This document shows, in pieces, positions 8,146 to 16,328 of a DNA stretch of 64,000 bases. Source of the stretch: Betaproteobacteria bacterium (lineage in GTDB: Bacteria > Acidobacteriota > Terriglobia > Acidiferrales > UBA7541); the NCBI GenBank assembly GCA_903970165.1, contig CAJCHZ010000092.1, positions 33,640-97,639 of the forward strand, given 5' to 3'. How positions within the stretch are numbered: position 1 is the first letter of the stretch; the number at the start of each line of letters is the position of its first letter. Position numbers and translations under genes: made by a program. Under the pieces are notes generated by a model, which ran no database searches, was not told where the DNA came from, and saw only the letters and a list, made by a program, of their open reading frames with translations.

Positions 8146-9030
8146 CTACGAAGTGCTCGCCGATTTGCCCATCTTGGAAGAAGCGAGACGCTGGCGCGCG
8201 TAGCCACACCACGGGCTTGCGGGATCGAGCTTAATGTAGGCTTCCCAGTGCCGCCGCGCTTCGTTGTGGGCGGCCAGCTTTTCGCAAACAAAAGCCAGGT
8301 TGTAATGGGCGTCCGGATAGCCTGGAGCGAGGCGCACGGCGTTGCGCAAATGCAGTCGCGCTGCTTCGAGTCTTCCTACTTCTTCCAGAACACTTCCCAG
8401 GTTGAAATGTGCCAGGGCGTTTTCCGGATCCACGCGCAGGGCACGTCCAAAGTATTCGGCGGCTTTTTTCAGGTTGCCTTCTTCGTAGCAAAGCGTTCCG
8501 CAATTGAGCAATGCATCGAGTTTTTGCGGATCGATGAAGAGGGCGCGATCGTATGCTTCGATAGCTTCGGCGCGCGTTTGGCCGCCGGCATCATACTCGA
8601 GCGCGGTGGCGAGCCATTCGTCGGCATCCGGGCCACGCTTGGCGATGACGCTTACACGCTCGCGGAGTTCGCTCGTTTCAAAATTCAAGGCAAACTGGCC
8701 AGAAAGCGGTTCCAGGCGGGCTCCATCATGCTCGATGAGGATATCTTTTCCGTCGGAGAGGATGCGGAGTTCGGCTAACGGGGTCTCTAAGTGAGAAAGC
8801 TTTTCGCGGAGTGCGGCCAAGGCATGCCGCAAGCGGCCCGCGGGAACTCCTTCTTCCACCAACTGCTTTACGGTGCGCAGGCCAATCAGGTCGCGGAAAT
8901 CGTAGTATCGTTTTCCCAGATCTTTTTGGGGAGAGACGAGGCGCAAGCGGTCCCAATAATCCAACTGCTTCCCGGTCAGACCCACAATCCGCTGCACGTC
9001 TTCCGGGCTGAATCGGTCCATTGCACCCAT
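8146..9030 (-). CDS. MerR-like DNA-binding domain fused to TPR repeats
   Basis: A 294-residue fusion. Residues about 5-75 read as a MerR-type winged helix (FSPEDVQRIVGLTGKQLDYWDR, then YYDFRDLIGLRTVKQLVEEG). A linker follows, and from about 150 there are three or four tetratricopeptide repeats (AIEAYDRALFIDPQKLDALLN, AAEYFGRALRVDPENALAHFN and similar). It starts six bases after the Ku stop, so it is probably co-transcribed with ku. The MerR-TPR combination suggests a regulator that also binds a protein partner; a role in DNA repair is only suggested by the operon. ATG 9021 is an alternative start. Confidence 0.85.
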   Translation of the reverse strand: MGAMDRFSPEDVQRIVGLTGKQLDYWDRLRLVSPQKDLGKRYYDFRDLIGLRTVKQLVEEGVPAGRLRHALAALREKLSHLETPLAELRILSDGKDILIEHDGARLEPLSGQFALNFETSELRERVSVIAKRGPDADEWLATALEYDAGGQTRAEAIEAYDRALFIDPQKLDALLNCGTLCYEEGNLKKAAEYFGRALRVDPENALAHFNLGSVLEEVGRLEAARLHLRNAVRLAPGYPDAHYNLAFVCEKLAAHNEARRHWEAYIKLDPASPWCGYARQRLASSKMGKSASTS

Positions 9031-9036
9031 TACGGA

Positions 9037-9948
9037 TTAACCTGCAACTTTTTTGCGTTCCCTCTTCTGAGCGGCTGGAACTGGCTCGACGGCGCGAGTT
9101 GGTGGCTTCTTGCCGGCAGGGGCCGGTATCGCCACTGGACCTGCGGCCGGAGTTTTTGCCGCAGCAGTTTGTGTTTGCGCGGGCGCCTGCTTTTCCGCGA
9201 GGCTCTTCTTGAGAGCTTCCATCAAATCGATTACTGGAGCCATGCGCGGCTGGGCCACTTCGGTGACTTCCTGGCCCTTCAGCTTGGCGGCGATCATGGT
9301 CCGCACGTTATCCGAATATTCGTCGTGATATTTCTGCGGCTCGAAAGGAACGGCGAGGCTCTCAATGAGCTGTTGCGCAAGCTTCTTTTCCTGATCTTTC
9401 AGCTCGATTTTGTCCGTTGGAACGGCTTCGGCGGCGCGAATTTCATTGGAATAGAACATCGTGTGCAGCGTCATGCCCCTGCTGCCGGGGCGGATGATGA
9501 CAATGTGTTCGCGCTGGTGCATGGTGAGCTTGGCGATGGCGCCATAGCCGGACTCTTTCATGGCGTTCATCAGGAGTTTATAGGCTTTCACGCCGGCGTC
9601 TTCTGGCGTGAGGTAGTAGGACGCGTCAAAGTACAGCGGATCCATCTCATCCAGCTTCACAAATTCCAAAATCTCCATCACGTGCGCCGAAGGTGGCTCG
9701 ATCTTGTCGAGTTCTCCTTCGTTGAAGAGGACGTATTGATCTTTTTCGTACTCGTAGCCCTTCACGATTTCTGAGCGTTCCACGTTGCGATTGCAGACGG
9801 GGCAAAACAGCGGCTGCTTGAGCCGGGAATTGCACACTTTATGGAGCTGATTGAAACTGACTCGTTCGCCGCGTGCGGCGGTCGTCATCCGCACGGGAAT
9901 CGAAATCAAACCGAAAGTGAGGTGGCCTTTCCAGACATTCGTGGCCAT
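9037..9948 (-). CDS. ku: Non-homologous end-joining protein Ku
   Basis: A 303-residue bacterial Ku. The N-terminus MATNVWKGHLTFGLISIPV and the beta-barrel core (about residues 10-230) are characteristic, and the C-terminal tail is lysine-, alanine- and proline-rich (about 235-303), which commonly aids DNA sliding and LigD contact. Ku homodimers bind DNA double-strand ends and recruit LigD. AAGGAG precedes ATG 9948. It is divergent from the toxin-antitoxin-ligD transcript, with a 176-base shared control region, and leads into the MerR-TPR gene. A pair CxxC (FCPVCNR, about 48-51) is visible near the N-terminus. Confidence 0.96.
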   Translation of the reverse strand: MATNVWKGHLTFGLISIPVRMTTAARGERVSFNQLHKVCNSRLKQPLFCPVCNRNVERSEIVKGYEYEKDQYVLFNEGELDKIEPPSAHVMEILEFVKLDEMDPLYFDASYYLTPEDAGVKAYKLLMNAMKESGYGAIAKLTMHQREHIVIIRPGSRGMTLHTMFYSNEIRAAEAVPTDKIELKDQEKKLAQQLIESLAVPFEPQKYHDEYSDNVRTMIAAKLKGQEVTEVAQPRMAPVIDLMEALKKSLAEKQAPAQTQTAAAKTPAAGPVAIPAPAGKKPPTRAVEPVPAAQKRERKKVAG

Positions 9949-10082
9949 TATAAAAACTCCTTCTGCCGTAGCTCGAAATCGACCAGGAGACTACAAGATT
10001 AGCCGCCTGCGAGCGCGCGATGCAAGATGAATTCGCGAATTTTGCTCATTATTGCAATTCAGCTGCCGGGCAGTGTCAACCA

Positions 10083-10112
10083 TTGTTTACATGTCGTGGT
10101 AAAATATATACT
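10083..10112 (+). promoter_or_regulatory. Putative sigma70-type promoter of the toxin-antitoxin-ligD unit
   Basis: TTGTTT (10083-10088) and TATACT (10107-10112) are 18 bases apart, in an AT-rich patch (AAAATATATACTACT) that stands out from the GC-rich surroundings. Transcription would begin near 10119, only a few bases before ATG 10125, so the toxin mRNA could be almost leaderless. No clear Shine-Dalgarno is seen there, which fits. Confidence 0.45.
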
Positions 10113-10124
10113 ACTATTGAGCAA

Positions 10125-10463
10125 ATGATGGAGATCCGCGAATACCTGGATCGCCGCGGAGAGAGCCCTTTTCGTGATTGGCGCAGCAGGCTGAACACGG
10201 AGGCGCGGCGCAAGGTGACGACAGCGCTCTATCGCGTGGGCCTTGGGAATCTCTCAAACGTCAAGGATGTTCGAGCAGGTGTATTTGAATGCAGAATCAA
10301 TTTCGGCCCGGGGTACCGCGTTTATTTCGGAAAAGATGGCGAAGAGATTGTCATCCTGCTCGGAGGTGGAACGAAGCTACGCCATCAAAATGACATTCAT
10401 CTCGCCGCCGAACGGTGGCAGGACTACAAGCTGAGGAAGGCCAACCAGAAACAAGGGGAGTGA
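10125..10463 (+). CDS. RelE/ParE-superfamily toxin, HigB/phage Gp49-like
   Basis: A 112-residue protein of the addiction-module killer family: the run ECRINFGPGYRVYFGKDG followed by IVILLGGGTK and a late DIHLAAERWQDY is the family pattern. Such toxins cut mRNA on the ribosome. The usual KxTQ is here KLRHQ, a small departure. I choose ATG 10125 (10128 is next) because the upstream in-frame stretch overlaps the promoter and is not family-like. The antitoxin begins two bases after the stop, the reverse toxin-first order typical of higBA. Confidence 0.85.
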   Translation: MMEIREYLDRRGESPFRDWRSRLNTEARRKVTTALYRVGLGNLSNVKDVRAGVFECRINFGPGYRVYFGKDGEEIVILLGGGTKLRHQNDIHLAAERWQDYKLRKANQKQGE

Positions 10464-10465
10464 GC

Positions 10466-10855
10466 ATGGCTTTGACTAGAGATTTTAGAGAAACAATTCA
10501 AGCGGACGCGAAGCGCGATCCTGCGTTTCGGAGAGCGCTTCTAAGCGATGCGCTGGAAAGTCTGCTTTCCGGCGAGGTGGCTCTTGGTAAAGAACTTTTA
10601 CGGGACTATATCAATGCCACGGTCGGGTTCCCGAAACTGGCCCAGCAGACCAAGCTCCACGTGAAGACGCTGCATCAGATGTTCGGGCCGAGCGGGAATC
10701 CTACGGCCAGCAATCTTTTTGAAATTGTCGCGTATTTGCAGCGAGCGGAAGGGGTGCGTTTCGAGGTGCGATCGACACGGGCAGCACTGCGGAGGAAGCA
10801 AAAGCCTTACGCGCGAAGGGTGAAGGCGATCGCGTCTGCGGGCTTGGGCCGCTAA
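10466..10855 (+). CDS. HigA-like antitoxin with helix-turn-helix
   Basis: A 129-residue partner of the upstream toxin. The stretch LLRDYINATVGFPKLAQQTKLHVKTLHQMFG (about residues 37-67, quoted in parts) reads as the helix-turn-helix of the family, with GNPTASNLFEIVAYL after it. Antitoxins of this type neutralise the toxin and repress their own promoter. AGGGGAG lies before ATG 10466. The C-terminal 30 residues are strongly basic (RRKQKPYARRVKA). Its stop codon is immediately followed by the ligD ATG, so ligD is probably on the same mRNA and might be subject to the antitoxin's autoregulation. Confidence 0.85.
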   Translation: MALTRDFRETIQADAKRDPAFRRALLSDALESLLSGEVALGKELLRDYINATVGFPKLAQQTKLHVKTLHQMFGPSGNPTASNLFEIVAYLQRAEGVRFEVRSTRAALRRKQKPYARRVKAIASAGLGR

Positions 10856-13612
10856 ATGAGCATGGGTAAGCTCGACGAGTATAAAAAGAAGCGCAGATTT
10901 GACCGAACGCCGGAGCCTTCCGGCGAACCCGAGTCGCCGCCGGAATCCGAACCGCGCGCGGAAGATGGGGCGAGCGGCTCGATGGCTGGCGGACAACGCA
11001 AGCGTCTGCCCAACCCTAAGCTGGCGCTGCCAGAAGTTCGTGCGGAGCACGGGGACATTTTCGTGGTGCAGAAGCACCGGGCCACGCGGCTGCACTACGA
11101 TTTTCGGCTGGCGATGCACGGAGCGCTCGTGTCCTGGGCAGTGCCCAAAGGGCCTTCACAAAGTCACGCCGACAAGCGACTCGCAGTGCGGACAGAGGAC
11201 CATCCGTTGGCGTACGGCGGCTTCGAGGGCAATATACCCACGGGAAACTATGGCGCGGGAACAGTGATGGTATGGGACCGCGGAACGTTTGCCGTCGAAA
11301 ACCTGCCGGGGAAAAATTTAACTGCCGACGAGCAACTCGAAAAAGGGGAAATTAAATTCACTTTAAACGGTGAGAAGCTGCGCGGAAGTTTTGTGCTTGT
11401 GAAGCTGAAGAAAAGCGAAAAGGGCAACGAATGGTTGATGATCAAGCACAAAGACGCCGCCGAAGACCCTGGATGGAACATCGACGAGTATGACGGGTCT
11501 GTTCTGACAGGCAGGTCCATTGAGGAAATCAAACAGGAAACACCACCCAGGCGAAGCCCCAGCCTAATTCGCCCGGAGGATTTGCAGGAGGCTCGCCTGT
11601 CAGCGATGCCGGCTCGTTTCGACCCGATGCTCGCGACAATTGGTAATCGCGCTTTCTCCGATCCCAACTGGCTATTCGAAATTAAATGGGACGGCGTGCG
11701 TGCGCTTGCATGGATCGAGAGTGGCTCTCTGACGTTGCGTGCGCGCAGCGGCGCCGACATTACGCAGCGATATCCTGAACTCGCCATTCTTCCGAAAACT
11801 CTGGCCGTGCGGCAAGCGATTATTGATGGAGAAATTGCCGCGCTGGATGCCCGAGGCCACAGCGATTTCGGTCTTTTGCAGGAACGAATGCATGTGCGCT
11901 CTCCAGCAGAAGCCCTCGTGTCGCGCGTACCCGCTACCTATTTCGTTTTTGATTTGCTTTATTGCGACGGATACGACCTGCGCAAGTCGCCGCTCATCGA
12001 AAGGAAGCAGCTCCTCCAGCGCCTGCTGCATGCAACGGAAAGAGTGCGCTTCTCTGATCACCAGGTGGAGCACGGAAAAGAGCTTTTCGATCTGGCGAAA
12101 GAGAACAGTCTGGAGGGCATCATCGCCAAGCGGTTGGACAGCAGGTACGTTTCAGAGCGGAGCACGAACTGGCTAAAGCTCAAGGTAACGCAAAATCTCG
12201 ACGCCGTTATCGGCGGCTGGACTGCGGCGCGCACTTCGGCAATCCCTCTCGGCTCGTTGCTCCTGGGGCTGCATGAAGGAAAGAAACTGCGCTTCATCGG
12301 GCACGTCGGCAGCGGTTTTGATGGGAAAAAGCTGGACGAGTTAAGCGAAAAGTTCAAAGAATTAGCGACGCCCACTTGCCCGTTTGATTCCTTGCCCGCG
12401 ACAAACGAAAAGCCGTCCTGGGTTTCTCCGACTCTGGTCGTGCGCGTGAAGTACAGCGCGTGGACGCAGGATCATTGCTTGCGCCACCCCGTGTTCATTT
12501 CACTTCGCCCGGACGTCCACCCCGCTGATTGCCAATGGGAGAACGAAGTCACTCCTGCGACAGTCGAAACTGCTCTTGCCGCCCCGCCCGATGTGGTTCG
12601 CGCGCCAACCGTCGTGGGCAAGGTCATCAGCAAGAAAGCGCAAATTGAGCAGGAATTGTTCGAAGGCCGATCGGAAACCATAACCATCGAGCTCGACGGC
12701 AAACGCCTCCGCCTTAGCAATCTGAACAAAATTTACTTTCCGGAATCCGGCTACACAAAACGCAATCTGCTGGCTCACTACTATCGCGTCGCCGACTTCA
12801 TCCTGCCTTTTCTTCGCGACCGCGCTCTGGTCCTGCGCCGTTATCCAGACGGAATCAAAGGTCAGGCGTTCTTTCAGAAAGATGTTCGCGAAGGACTACC
12901 GGAATGGTTCAAGACCGTGCCGGTGGATTCCGAGGGGAAAGGAAAAGAAATTCATTACGCGACCGCCAACGATCTTGCTTCGCTATTATTTTTGACCGGC
13001 CTCGGCTGTATTGATCACAATCCCTGGTCCAATCGCTACGATGATTTCGACCATCCCGACTACTTTTTCTTCGATCTCGATCCATCGGACGGCACGGAAT
13101 TTTCTGTGGTAGTCGCGGTCGCGCAAGCGCTCCACAAAGCTCTGGATGAATTGCAGGTCATTCATTTCATGAAAACGTCCGGTGCCACGGGTTTTCACAT
13201 CTTCGTCCCTGTCGAACCGGTCTACACCTACGATCAGCTAAGAACCTTTGCGGAAATCATCGCGCGCAACGTAACTGCCGAACATCCAAATCTCGTAACC
13301 AGCGAACGCATCGTTGCCAAACGCCCGGCAGGCCGCGTCCTGATTGATGTCCAACAAAATGCACACGGACGTCCCCTCGCCGCCGCTTACTCGGTGCGCG
13401 CATTTCCGAAAGCGCCGGTTTCGACGCCAGTCCTGCCGCGTGAGCTGCGCGCCACGCTCAAGCCCGAGTCGCTCAACATCAAGACCATCGCGTCTCGCCT
13501 GAAAGAAAGAGGCGACCTCTGGGCCGATTTCTGGAAGCAGCGACAAAAACTAGAACCGGCCATCGAACTTCTCAGCAGGCGAATTTCACCCAGAATCACC
13601 AAGACGTCTTGA
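10856..13612 (+). CDS. ligD: Multifunctional DNA ligase D (phosphoesterase-ligase-polymerase)
   Basis: A 918-residue NHEJ enzyme with domain order PE-LIG-POL, as in Pseudomonas LigD. The 3'-phosphoesterase (about 62-190) shows His74, His80, Asp82, Arg84, His116 and Tyr120 in the spacing of the known active site. The ATP-dependent ligase (about 250-560) has nucleotidyl lysine Lys277 in FEIKWDGVRALAW. The primase-like polymerase (about 630-910) shows the metal-binding FFDLDPSDG. It repairs double-strand ends brought together by Ku. The ATG directly abuts the antitoxin stop. Low-complexity residues 15-45 form a flexible N-terminal extension. Confidence 0.97.
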   Translation: MSMGKLDEYKKKRRFDRTPEPSGEPESPPESEPRAEDGASGSMAGGQRKRLPNPKLALPEVRAEHGDIFVVQKHRATRLHYDFRLAMHGALVSWAVPKGPSQSHADKRLAVRTEDHPLAYGGFEGNIPTGNYGAGTVMVWDRGTFAVENLPGKNLTADEQLEKGEIKFTLNGEKLRGSFVLVKLKKSEKGNEWLMIKHKDAAEDPGWNIDEYDGSVLTGRSIEEIKQETPPRRSPSLIRPEDLQEARLSAMPARFDPMLATIGNRAFSDPNWLFEIKWDGVRALAWIESGSLTLRARSGADITQRYPELAILPKTLAVRQAIIDGEIAALDARGHSDFGLLQERMHVRSPAEALVSRVPATYFVFDLLYCDGYDLRKSPLIERKQLLQRLLHATERVRFSDHQVEHGKELFDLAKENSLEGIIAKRLDSRYVSERSTNWLKLKVTQNLDAVIGGWTAARTSAIPLGSLLLGLHEGKKLRFIGHVGSGFDGKKLDELSEKFKELATPTCPFDSLPATNEKPSWVSPTLVVRVKYSAWTQDHCLRHPVFISLRPDVHPADCQWENEVTPATVETALAAPPDVVRAPTVVGKVISKKAQIEQELFEGRSETITIELDGKRLRLSNLNKIYFPESGYTKRNLLAHYYRVADFILPFLRDRALVLRRYPDGIKGQAFFQKDVREGLPEWFKTVPVDSEGKGKEIHYATANDLASLLFLTGLGCIDHNPWSNRYDDFDHPDYFFFDLDPSDGTEFSVVVAVAQALHKALDELQVIHFMKTSGATGFHIFVPVEPVYTYDQLRTFAEIIARNVTAEHPNLVTSERIVAKRPAGRVLIDVQQNAHGRPLAAAYSVRAFPKAPVSTPVLPRELRATLKPESLNIKTIASRLKERGDLWADFWKQRQKLEPAIELLSRRISPRITKTS

Positions 13613-13695
13613 TTCGCAAACCATTTTTGGTCTTGACCTTTCCGCTTGCGTTGCGACTGTGATTTAATCCCTACACCAGAACATGGAGGTGCACT

Positions 13696-14415
13696 ATTTC
13701 TCAGCAGGGCCAGCTCCGCGTAGGCACTTCCGGATATTCCTATAAACAGTGGAAAGGGAACTTCTATCCCGAGAAGCTACCCGACCGCGAAATGCTCAGT
13801 TTCTACGGCAAGCAGTTTTCCACCGTTGAAATCAACCACAGCTTTTACCGCATGCCCACCGAGTCCGCTCTATCGAATTGGGCGCAAAGCGTCCCCGAAG
13901 GCTTTCGCTTCGCGTTGAAAGCCAACCAGCAAATCACGCACATTAAGAGACTCCGCGACTGCGAAAGCACGCTAAAGCGTTTCCTGGAAGTAGCCAGCAT
14001 TCTCAACGATGGCGACCACCTCGGCCCGATCCTCGTTCAGCTTCCGCCCAACTTCAAATTCGACCGTCCCTTGCTGGAGGATTTCCTGGCCCAGCGCCCC
14101 CCTGCATTCCGCTTCGCTTTCGAGGTGCGCCACGTATCCTGGTACACCGAGGAAACCTACGCCGTTCTTCGCAAGTACGACACAGCTCTTTGCTTGTCCG
14201 AAACCGACAAGCAAACGCCGCCCGACGTGCTCACCGCCAACTTTACCTACGTTCGCCTTCGCCTGGAAAACTACACTCCGAAGCAACTCACAGCCTGGAG
14301 AAAACGCTTCGACACTTGGCTCGCGCAAGGCGTCGACGTCTACGCCTACTGCAAGCACGAAGACGAAGGTAAAGCCCCAGCAGACGCCCGCGTCCTCCTC
14401 GGCGAATCAAAATAA
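13696..14415 (+). CDS. DUF72-family protein with apparent ATT start codon
   Basis: The family's conserved N-terminus (RVGTSGYSYKQWKGNFYP) is encoded upstream of the first ATG in frame (13792), so that ATG is not the real start. Going back to the in-frame TGA at 13660-13662 there is no ATG, GTG or TTG. There is an ATT at 13696 placed 5 bases after a perfect GGAGGT (13685-13690). Starting there gives 239 residues, normal for DUF72. Members are TIM-barrel proteins of unknown function, often near DNA-repair genes; here it follows ligD by 83 bases. The alternative is a base error or indel close to the start. Confidence 0.85.
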   Translation: MSQQGQLRVGTSGYSYKQWKGNFYPEKLPDREMLSFYGKQFSTVEINHSFYRMPTESALSNWAQSVPEGFRFALKANQQITHIKRLRDCESTLKRFLEVASILNDGDHLGPILVQLPPNFKFDRPLLEDFLAQRPPAFRFAFEVRHVSWYTEETYAVLRKYDTALCLSETDKQTPPDVLTANFTYVRLRLENYTPKQLTAWRKRFDTWLAQGVDVYAYCKHEDEGKAPADARVLLGESK

Positions 14416-14698
14416 AGGCAAGATCGCTCCATTACAAAAACCTTATTTTGTCTTCCAAAGAAGTATCCTCCAACTCATTAAGAACAAAAGAGTTGCTCTA
14501 CGTCTAACGGGGCACTGGCACCCTGCCCTCGTCCATCTGCAATCGCCCTCATTTGCAACCCAATAATCCTCTCTCCTCTTTTCCACACCCGTCCTAGTAC
14601 ATCAGTACTTTCCAGTGTTGAACCGATTTTGTACCCGCAGTCCTATTGTTCCCTGGACCACTCCCGGATACACTCTCTCTTCAATCAGGAGGTCTGCC

Positions 14699-15034
14699 TT
14701 GACCGGTTCCGAACGCCGCACGACGCAACGCTTTCAAATGCGGCTGCCGCTTACCGTCCGCTGGACTACGGGAGCCGCGGTTGGCGAAACAAGCACCGAA
14801 TCTCGCGACGTCAGTTCTCGCGGAGTTTACTTCTTCCTTGCCAAGGATGTGCGCGAGGGGTCGCCGGTCGAAATTCTTCTGACCCTGCCTAACGAAATTA
14901 CCCTGGCAGGTCCCGTGCGCGTCCGCTGCCTTGGCCGAGTACAGCGAACCGAGCCGCGCGACGAAGGCGCCATCGGAGTCGTAGCGGCCATTGAGCGCTA
15001 CGAATTCCTCCGCGGCGACGAACAAGCAAAGTAG
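14699..15034 (+). CDS. PilZ-domain protein (probable c-di-GMP receptor)
   Basis: A 111-residue single PilZ domain. Both ligand motifs are visible: RxxxR (RTTQR, about residues 7-11) and DxSxxG (DVSSRG, about 37-42). It probably binds cyclic di-GMP. Start TTG 14699 is chosen because AGGAGG lies 6 bases before it (14687-14692); an ATG further upstream gives a non-conserved N-terminus. No neighbour suggests its output; about 170 bases downstream is a strong terminator. Confidence 0.88.
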   Translation: MTGSERRTTQRFQMRLPLTVRWTTGAAVGETSTESRDVSSRGVYFFLAKDVREGSPVEILLTLPNEITLAGPVRVRCLGRVQRTEPRDEGAIGVVAAIERYEFLRGDEQAK

Positions 15035-15103
15035 CAGCATCGCTTTGCCTGGCAGCAAGCAACAAAGAAGCTAAGCAACAAAGCAGCACATAAATTTTGT
15101 TAC

Positions 15104-15254
15104 GTAAGGGCGCTGCCGCCAGCCGTGCCGTTAGCGCGCAGCGCCAAGTGCACGCAAATTTTCTTACAGGTTTCTTGCTCGCTCACTGCGGAGGCGGGCA
15201 GGATAAAGCCGGGGTCCCTCGGCCCCTCAGCGGAGTGCCCCGGCTGCTTTTTTT
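15104..15254 (+). ncRNA. Possible structured small RNA or structured 3' UTR
   Basis: Between the PilZ gene and the terminator there is nested pairing: an outer GTAAG (15104-15108) with CTTAC (15163-15167), an inner perfect 8-bp stem GGCGCTGC (15109-15116) with GCAGCGCC (15138-15145), and finally the terminator hairpin. No open frame is convincing here. It could be an independent small RNA, or simply the 3' end of the PilZ mRNA. No known RNA family was recognised, and no clear promoter was found directly upstream. Confidence 0.35.
15207..15254 (+). terminator. Intrinsic terminator
   Basis: An 8-bp perfect GC-rich stem (AGCCGGGG 15207-15214 with CCCCGGCT 15238-15245) is followed after GC by seven T residues (15248-15254). 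It ends plus-strand transcription from the PilZ gene or from the putative RNA before the minus-strand HNH gene. Confidence 0.85.
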
Positions 15255-15295
15255 CTCCCCGCATTTTTCACACTAGCTTTCGAATTTCGCGCTCA

Positions 15296-15971
15296 TCACG
15301 TCCACTTCTCCCCTGCAACCAGCGGCCGCATTTTTCCCGCCGCCATCTTCCCCAGCGCCCGCAGCCGCTCCTTCAGTTCGCTGTTCTCCAATCGCCACTC
15401 GCGGTACAGCCACCGCAGAAAATCCTCCGCCCGCCGCTCGCCTTTCCGCGGATTGCATTCCGAGCAGCTCGAGACCAGGTTGCGACGTCCATTCCGCCCT
15501 ATCCGCACCTGAAGGACGATGTGATCGATACACCGCGTCGCCGCGGTCATTCGCCGCCGGCAATAAAAGCAGTAGCCGCCCTCGCGCGCGTGAATCGCTT
15601 CCCGCAGCTCCCGCTTTTCCAGAAAATCGGCGTCCTCCAGATTCGCAGCCGCGCCTTGCAACCGCTCCGCTTTGCCCCGCAATTTTTCGAGCTGGCACAC
15701 CGCGCACCTCCTGCGGCAAGCGCACCTCAATCACGTGTCCCTTTTTGCTTCTCTCTGCCAGCAGCAGTGCGCCCTTGCCCGCCAGCCGTCGTACCCCTTT
15801 GCGCACCGACGTCGTGCTGAGGCACGCGCCACGCGCCAGCCAGTCAATCGAAAACCGCAGCCGCTGCTTTCCCTCCAGCCGGCTGTGCCGCAGAAGATGC
15901 GAATACACCGCCCGCTCGATCACTGAAAGCCGCAGGACCGGCACCAGCAAATCCTCAAACTGCTTCCACAC
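15296..15971 (-). pseudogene. HNH endonuclease gene with N-terminal winged-helix-like region, split by a frameshift
   Basis: Two overlapping minus-strand frames together make one protein. The first (from ATG 15971) gives about 95 sensible residues beginning MWKQFEDLLVPVLRLS, helix-rich with a helix-turn-helix look (WLARGACLSTTSVRKGVRRL), then turns into low-complexity R/G/A sequence. The second frame gives AAANLEDADFLEKRELREAI and an HNH nuclease core with a zinc-like CFYC ... CSEC pair and IDHI. Removing one base at an A5 run on the coding strand (plus-strand T5, 15683-15687) joins them into about 224 residues. It may be a true inactivating mutation, a slippage site or a base-calling error. 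Confidence 0.65.
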
Positions 15972-16328
15972 CTCGACTCCATCCAGTACTTTGTTTTCAT
16001 TTGTTTGTCGATTCGTAGGGGCACAGGACGTTTACGCTGAGCCTCGAAGGGCCGTGCCCGTCCATACTTCTGTTTTTTCTCGGCTTTTACATCAAGGAGG
16101 GAAGGAGAAACACCCCAAAAAAACAAAAGCTCCGACCGAAGGTCCGGGCGTACTCTTCTCCGAAACGTATGTTACCCGTAGTTTATATTCTTTTATTAAA
16201 TAATTACTATTTATATTAATCTGTGTAGTTTTACTTACGCGCCTTCACGGACAAACGGCCCCCCCACGAGCGCGGCCCGGCGATGGAAACCTTTGGCATC
16301 GCGGATAAGGCAGGTTAGAATCGGCCCC
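15972..16328. other. Gene-free stretch with AT-rich patch and imperfect hairpin
   Basis: No supportable gene is seen. Bases about 16167-16240 are unusually AT-rich (TTTATATTCTTTTATTAAATAATTACTATTTATATTAATC in parts) and probably hold promoters for the flanking genes. At 16131-16147 an imperfect hairpin is followed, on the minus strand, by a T-rich tail (16117-16128), resembling a terminator in the leader of the HNH gene. Confidence 0.4.
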
